The notes below the pieces were generated by a model that had not been told where the DNA came from, did no database searches, and saw only the letters and a program-made list of their open reading frames with translations. 64,000 nucleotides of DNA from Curtobacterium sp. VKM Ac-2865 (GTDB lineage Bacteria; Actinomycetota; Actinomycetes; Actinomycetales; Microbacteriaceae): assembly GCF_015350905.1 (NCBI RefSeq), contig NZ_JADKRZ010000002.1, forward strand, positions 186,001 to 250,000. Direction: 5' to 3'. Below are positions 60,436 through 64,000 of the stretch, one piece after another. The position numbers and the translations under genes were made by a program. Numbering within the stretch: the stretch's first letter is position 1; every line of letters starts with the position of its first letter.

Positions 60436-61167
60436 CTACAGCCCCGCGCTCCGCAGTCCCGCCCGCTCGGCGATGTCGGCGAGGTGGTCGCGCCAGTCGC
60501 GCCACTCGTCGGCAGTCTTGTCCGCCAGGTTGCCGTCGCCGTCCCCGGCCAGGCCGTCGAGCATCTCGCGCACGATGTCGGCGTGGCCAGCGTGCCGGGC
60601 CGTCTCGTACGCCATGTGCACGAGGATGCGGTGCAGCGTGACCTCGCGGACGTCCTCGGGCCACCAGGGCACCACCCCGCGGGCGTCGAGGTCGAGCGCC
60701 GCGATGGTGGCGTCGGCGTGCGCGGCGCTGGCGTGGTGGAAGGCCACGACGTCAGCGGTCGTCTCGTCGAGGCCCGCGTACATGTCGGAGTCGTCCTCGG
60801 CCGTGATCCAGGCCGGGGGATCGGGGAAGGGCCGGTCGAACACCGACCCGAAGTACAGCAGCTGCACCGAGGCCACGTGCTTGACGAGTCCGAGCACGTT
60901 CGTGCCCGTCGGGGTGACCGGCCACCGTGCCTGCCGTTCCGCGAGTCCGTCGAGCTTGCCGACCAGCGCTGCCCGGTGCTTCTGCAGGTAGCGGTGCAGC
61001 GTCGCCTTCACCTGTGCCTGGTCCGTCAGGGGCGCGCGGCCCTCGTCGCTGAGCCGCGACGTGCCGACGGACGCCAGCGTCGCGGACGCCGGCGCCCGCC
61101 GGACAGAAGGGACGTCGGGCACGCCGGACACGTCGGCGTCCGCGGTGCTGCCGGGGGAGTCGGTCAT
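60436..61167 (-). CDS. DinB/DUF664-like protein with an N-terminal extension
   Basis: 243 aa. The four-helix DinB core starts at about residue 50: VKATLHRYLQKHRAALVGKLDGLAERQARWPVTPTGTNVLGLVKHVASVQLLYFG, with metal-type histidines at LVKHVAS and in HMAYETARHAGHADIVREMLDG. Residues 1-45 are Pro/Ser/Ala-rich and look disordered. Members are putative thiol or metal-dependent enzymes; the reaction is unknown. Its start overlaps the stop of the DUF6197-like gene as ATGA. An internal ATG-free core means the extension could be over-annotated. Confidence 0.85.
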   Translation of the reverse strand: MTDSPGSTADADVSGVPDVPSVRRAPASATLASVGTSRLSDEGRAPLTDQAQVKATLHRYLQKHRAALVGKLDGLAERQARWPVTPTGTNVLGLVKHVASVQLLYFGSVFDRPFPDPPAWITAEDDSDMYAGLDETTADVVAFHHASAAHADATIAALDLDARGVVPWWPEDVREVTLHRILVHMAYETARHAGHADIVREMLDGLAGDGDGNLADKTADEWRDWRDHLADIAERAGLRSAGL

Positions 61168-61775
61168 GCGGTCGATCGTGCCACCGCTCGTGCCCGGACG
61201 CGCTCCGACTCGGCCACGGCGACGCGTTCGGCCGTGAGCAGCAGCGACGCGACGTCGGTGGCGCTGCGCGTCGGCTGGTCGTTCCAGCTCGTCAGGTCAC
61301 GGACCCGGCCCATGCGGACGTCTGGCGCCGGGCACCAGAGCACCGGGGTGCCCTCGGCGGACGCCAGGGCGTGCCACACGACGTCGAGCGCGCGCTGCAC
61401 CGGCTGCGCGTGCACCGCGTGCGGCCCGCCCGCGGCCGAGACGACGGCACCGACCAGGCAGGCGCCGACCAGGGGCCGGCCGACGACGTCCATCGCCGCC
61501 GCGCTCGAGGCCGTGCGGGTGCGCCCGGCCTCGTCCACGTAGGCGAACCAGGCGTGCTGGATCCAGCCGTGTTCGACGACACCGCGGGCGTCGGAGAGCA
61601 GCCGTCCGAGGTCGGCGAGCTCGGCGATCTCGGTGGCGTCACGACGGGCTCGGGCGGCAGCCCGGCGGACGGCGATCCGGTCGAGGAGGCCGCGCAGTCC
61701 GGAGCGGGACGGCGCGGACGAGGAGGGAGCGGCGTCGGTGTCGACGTCGTGCTGGACGCGGAACTCGAGGGTCAT
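61164..61775 (-). CDS. DUF6197-like protein
   Basis: 203 aa from ATG 61775, with GGAGGGG upstream (complement of 61781-61787). A basic helix (RGLLDRIAVRRAAARARRDATEIAELADLGRLLSDA) leads into VVEHGWIQHAWFAYVDEAGRTRTASS and RPLVGACLVGAVVSAAGGPHAVHAQPVQRALDVVWHALA, reminiscent of DUF6197 (GW...C.xGAi..A). WNDQPTRSATDVASLLLTAERVA closes the domain. Co-transcribed with the DinB gene (ATGA overlap). Function unknown; family match is from memory of the pattern. Confidence 0.68.
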   Translation of the reverse strand: MTLEFRVQHDVDTDAAPSSSAPSRSGLRGLLDRIAVRRAAARARRDATEIAELADLGRLLSDARGVVEHGWIQHAWFAYVDEAGRTRTASSAAAMDVVGRPLVGACLVGAVVSAAGGPHAVHAQPVQRALDVVWHALASAEGTPVLWCPAPDVRMGRVRDLTSWNDQPTRSATDVASLLLTAERVAVAESERVRARAVARSTA

Positions 61776-61835
61776 CAGGCCCCTCCGATTCTTCACGTGC
61801 ACGGATGGTGTGGAGCGACGATAACGCCGTTCTGC

Positions 61836-62711
61836 TCAGCCGTCGAGGGCCGCGTCGATCCCGCGGCGCCCGACGGTCCGGAACGCGCTGTCGTCACTGG
61901 TCCACAGGGCCGAGGCGATGGACACGGCCCAGCCACGTGCCCTGGTCCAGGTCGCGTCGTCGGCCGCCACCAGTGCGCGGAAGGTGCGCCGGCCCTCCCG
62001 GTCGAAGGTCAGCCATGCCGTGGCCAGGTCGACCGCCGGGTCCCCGGCGGTCACGTCGCCGAAGTCGACGACCGCCGACAGGCGATCGCCGCCTGGCCCG
62101 CGCTCCACCAGCACGTTGAACGGGTGCAGGTCGCCGTGCACCCAGACGGGAGGCCCGGCGTGCGTCGGCAGCGCCGCTGCGGTCCGCCAGAGCGCGGCCA
62201 GCTCACGGGCACGGGGCACGTCCGCGGTCGCCAGCCGGTCGAGCACCGCCTCGGTCCGCGTGGCGAGCGGGACCGCGCGGAACGGGTTCACCGGGGCGTC
62301 CGACGGCGCGGGCACGTGGAGCAGAGCGACGAAGGCGGCGAGCGCTCGGGCGACGGACGGTCCCGCCGCGCGGTCGCCGATGACCTCGCCGGGCAGCCAT
62401 CGGACGACGCTCCACGACCACGGGTAGCCGAGCGCCGGGCGGCCCAGGCGGACGGGCTCGGGCACCGGGACGACGGGCGCGACCCGGCGGGCGATCTCCG
62501 GCACCCACCGCTGTTCGTGCTCGACGAGCCGTGCGGCGGCCGCCCGCCGGGGGAGTCGGACCGCCAGGTCGTCGCCGAGCCGCAGGACCACGTTGTCCCA
62601 GCCGTTCGCGACGACGCGCAGCCGGTGGTCCGCCAGGTCCGGGTGCTGGTCGGCGAGCAGCGACCGGACGAGGGGCACGTCGACGGCGACCTCGGCGGCA
62701 GGGGTGGGCAT
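61836..62711 (-). CDS. Aminoglycoside phosphotransferase-like kinase
   Basis: 291-aa APH/choline-kinase fold. N-lobe VVANGWDNVVLRLGDDLAVRLPRR with the Lys position replaced by Arg, hinge SVVRWLPGE, catalytic loop VWVHGDLHPFNVLVE (Asp base and Asn) and metal motif SAVVDFGDVTAGDPAVDLATAW. Many such proteins in actinobacteria phosphorylate small molecules or act in macrolide/aminoglycoside inactivation; resistance cannot be claimed. ATG 62711 is six bases from TACCCT (complement of 62718-62723). Confidence 0.9.
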   Translation of the reverse strand: MPTPAAEVAVDVPLVRSLLADQHPDLADHRLRVVANGWDNVVLRLGDDLAVRLPRRAAAARLVEHEQRWVPEIARRVAPVVPVPEPVRLGRPALGYPWSWSVVRWLPGEVIGDRAAGPSVARALAAFVALLHVPAPSDAPVNPFRAVPLATRTEAVLDRLATADVPRARELAALWRTAAALPTHAGPPVWVHGDLHPFNVLVERGPGGDRLSAVVDFGDVTAGDPAVDLATAWLTFDREGRRTFRALVAADDATWTRARGWAVSIASALWTSDDSAFRTVGRRGIDAALDG

Positions 62712-62940
62712 CGCGACAGGGTAGCGGCCCGTGCTTCCCCGCGAACGGGGGAGTTCAGCCGTGATCAGACTCTTGGTAGCTTCACAGTGTCGGATGACGT
62801 GGGTGTCGCTGGGGGGACCCACGTACCGGACGGCCGGTCGTGGTCGCAGGGGGCCACGGTCGGCGCGGTGGTCTGGTACCGCGTCACTTGGCGTGGACGT
62901 CCCCGGCAACCGTCAGGCCGCGTGCCCTACGGTTCCGGGC

Positions 62941-63372
62941 ATGGACGGATGGCGGAACCCCGCGCGCTGGGCCCGGACGGGTCGGTGGCTGCTCGCGCCC
63001 ACCGCCGTCCTCGACTGGTTCGCGCTCGTGCCGCAGGGCGTGTTCGTGGTGGCCTTCCTCGTCGCGGTCGTCGGGCTCGTCGGCATCGCTGCGGCGCTCG
63101 TCGTGCGCATGCTCCGTGGCAGCCTCGGGGGGATGGCAGCGCTCGGGGTGGTGATGCTCCTCGGCGGACTCGTCGTGCTGGCGCTCGACCCGTTCCCGGG
63201 CACGTTCCCGCTCATCGACTCCTGGTGGCCGGACGCCGTGACACAGCCGCAGCACGTGGGCAGCGCCTACTGGCGGCTCGCCGGACTCGGCGTCGAGCTG
63301 TGCGGGTTCGGACTGCTGGCGACGCTGCTCGTGGTCGCGCTGACACGTCCGGGGCGGCCGGCCTCACGCTGA
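62941..63372 (+). CDS. Three- or four-helix membrane protein, unknown function
   Basis: 143 aa. Hydrophobic stretches at about residues 26-55, 64-83 and 113-136, with an exposed loop DPFPGTFPLIDSWWPDAVTQPQHVGSAYW between the last two. ATG 62941 is seven bases after TACGGT (62928-62933). The frame is open upstream to 62731, but that part is Arg/Gly-rich and not protein-like. The 229-bp spacer before it holds no other feature I can support. Confidence 0.68.
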   Translation: MDGWRNPARWARTGRWLLAPTAVLDWFALVPQGVFVVAFLVAVVGLVGIAAALVVRMLRGSLGGMAALGVVMLLGGLVVLALDPFPGTFPLIDSWWPDAVTQPQHVGSAYWRLAGLGVELCGFGLLATLLVVALTRPGRPASR

Positions 63373-63411
63373 CGCGGGCTCGCGGTCCGGCGGCGCTGAC
63401 GCGGCCTGGTG

Positions 63412-64000
63412 TCAGCGGCGGGTGAGCACCGCGACGCTGACGTCCGTGCCCGGAGCGGTCGCCAGCAGCGCCCGGACGCGGTCGACGAAGGCCGCCCCGC
63501 TCGGCTCGGTCGCCGCCATGGCCACCACGGCGCCGACGTCCGACGTCCCCGGCAGGCCGTACAGCCCCTCGGAGAACACCACGAGCCGGTCGCCCGCGTC
63601 GAGCACCAGGGTCTCGGACGACCGTCGCTCCGTCGGCGCGTGCAGGCCGAGCGGCAGGTCGAGGGAGCGCAGCACGTCGTGGCCGCCGTCCGCGCGCAGG
63701 TGGACGGCGAGACCGTGCCCGGCGTCCACGTGCTCGACGCGACCCGACGTCGGGTCGAGGCGCGCGTGGAAGAGCGAGACGACGGCGCCCGCAGCGTCCA
63801 GGTCGGCGGCGATCTGGGCCTCCAGGCCGAGGCCCCCGTCGCGGATCGAGCGGTCCGCGCGCGCGACGAGGGCCCCACGGACGTTGGCGGCCAGCAGGCC
63901 GGCGGCACGGCCGACCGCGGAGACGCATCCGATCGTCAGGTGGAGTGCGCCGTCGTCGGCGACGTGCCAGTCGGCGACGTCGCCGCCGTCCTCGTTCCGG
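63412..64000 (-). CDS. PP2C/SpoIIE-like phosphatase domain, C-terminal part (cut by window edge)
   Basis: The frame is open to the right edge, so the N-terminus lies outside. About 195 residues resemble a SpoIIE/RsbU PPM phosphatase: NEDGGDVADWHVADDGALHLTIG, AAGLLAANVRGAL, VVSLFHARLDPTSGRVEHVDAGHGLAV, PLGLHAPTERRS, LVLDAGDRLVVFSEGLYG and the closing GTDVSVAVLTRR. The metal-binding GDVxGHG motif after LTIG reads CVSAVGRAA, with Cys in place of Asp, so activity is doubtful. Such proteins normally control anti-sigma factor antagonists. Confidence 0.75.
   Translation of the reverse strand, partial: RNEDGGDVADWHVADDGALHLTIGCVSAVGRAAGLLAANVRGALVARADRSIRDGGLGLEAQIAADLDAAGAVVSLFHARLDPTSGRVEHVDAGHGLAVHLRADGGHDVLRSLDLPLGLHAPTERRSSETLVLDAGDRLVVFSEGLYGLPGTSDVGAVVAMAATEPSGAAFVDRVRALLATAPGTDVSVAVLTRR

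Noticed and set aside
61836..62711. Antibiotic-resistance gene
   Set aside because: The APH fold is clear, but it shows no specific similarity I can recognise to a resistance enzyme, and the N-lobe Lys is changed; a resistance claim is not supported.
62712..62940. A short ORF from GTG 62791 in the spacer
   Set aside because: It runs out of frame into the membrane-protein gene, has no ribosome site at the right distance and no recognisable sequence.

Overview
The window is high-GC throughout, with very G/C-biased third codon positions and tightly packed genes joined by ATGA and TGATG overlaps. Gene content (kdpFABC-DE, SipW-type surface proteins, XylFGH, an OpuC-type osmolyte transporter, GH92, a leaderless RlmA-like methylase) points to an actinobacterium. 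Microbacteriaceae is my best guess and something close to Curtobacterium is plausible, but no rRNA is present to confirm it. No tRNA, rRNA, insertion sequence, prophage or CRISPR array was found.

Layout. 1-7580 (minus strand): the high-affinity potassium system kdpF-A-B-C-D-E, cut by the left edge inside kdpE, with an extra 27-residue membrane ORF ahead of kdpF. 7771-8857: an AbiF/Abi_2-type HEPN protein behind its own promoter and a hairpin. 8882-14763: small housekeeping or hypothetical genes (membrane proteins, WYL regulator, VOC protein, RlmA-like methylase, aldo/keto reductase, GNAT). 14865-18053: a surface-protein operon (TasA/camelysin-like protein, SipW-like signal peptidase, LamG protein) divergent from a MarR regulator. 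18119-23545: two paralogous acidic mini-proteins, a GH92 mannosidase, and a TetR/NmrA-like divergent pair. 23549-28462: Ser/Thr kinase, PAP2 phosphatase, a 740-bp non-coding block with a minisatellite and three copies of a palindrome, and an exonuclease/DNA polymerase. 28491-39728: an amino-sugar (probably GalNAc) regulon, with an ABC transporter, Gfo/Idh/MocA protein and acyltransferase on one strand, a DeoR regulator, and a SIS-ROK-NagA-PfkB-aldolase operon on the other. 39786-51880: secreted S53 peptidase with lectin domain, L-serine dehydratase, PspC protein, oxidoreductases, and an ABC export pair divergent from a TetR. 51941-56530: xylose-type ABC transporter with its ROK regulator. 56558-60230: glycine-betaine/osmoprotectant ABC transporter. 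60436-64000: DinB, DUF6197-like, APH-like and membrane proteins and the C-terminal part of a PP2C-like phosphatase cut by the right edge.

How the genes work together: two pathways are readable end to end. K+ uptake is a complete F-A-B-C pump plus D/E two-component control. In the amino-sugar locus the transporter brings in a free sugar, the ROK kinase phosphorylates it, NagA deacetylates, the SIS protein isomerises/deaminates, and PfkB plus class II aldolase complete a tagatose-type route.

The strongest genome-level signal is that 28 genes begin 6-8 nt after a TANNNT-like box, the layout expected of leaderless mRNAs; I used it to choose several start codons. A second theme is a strong hairpin directly after the first, probably most abundant, product of three operons (TasA-like protein and two solute-binding proteins).
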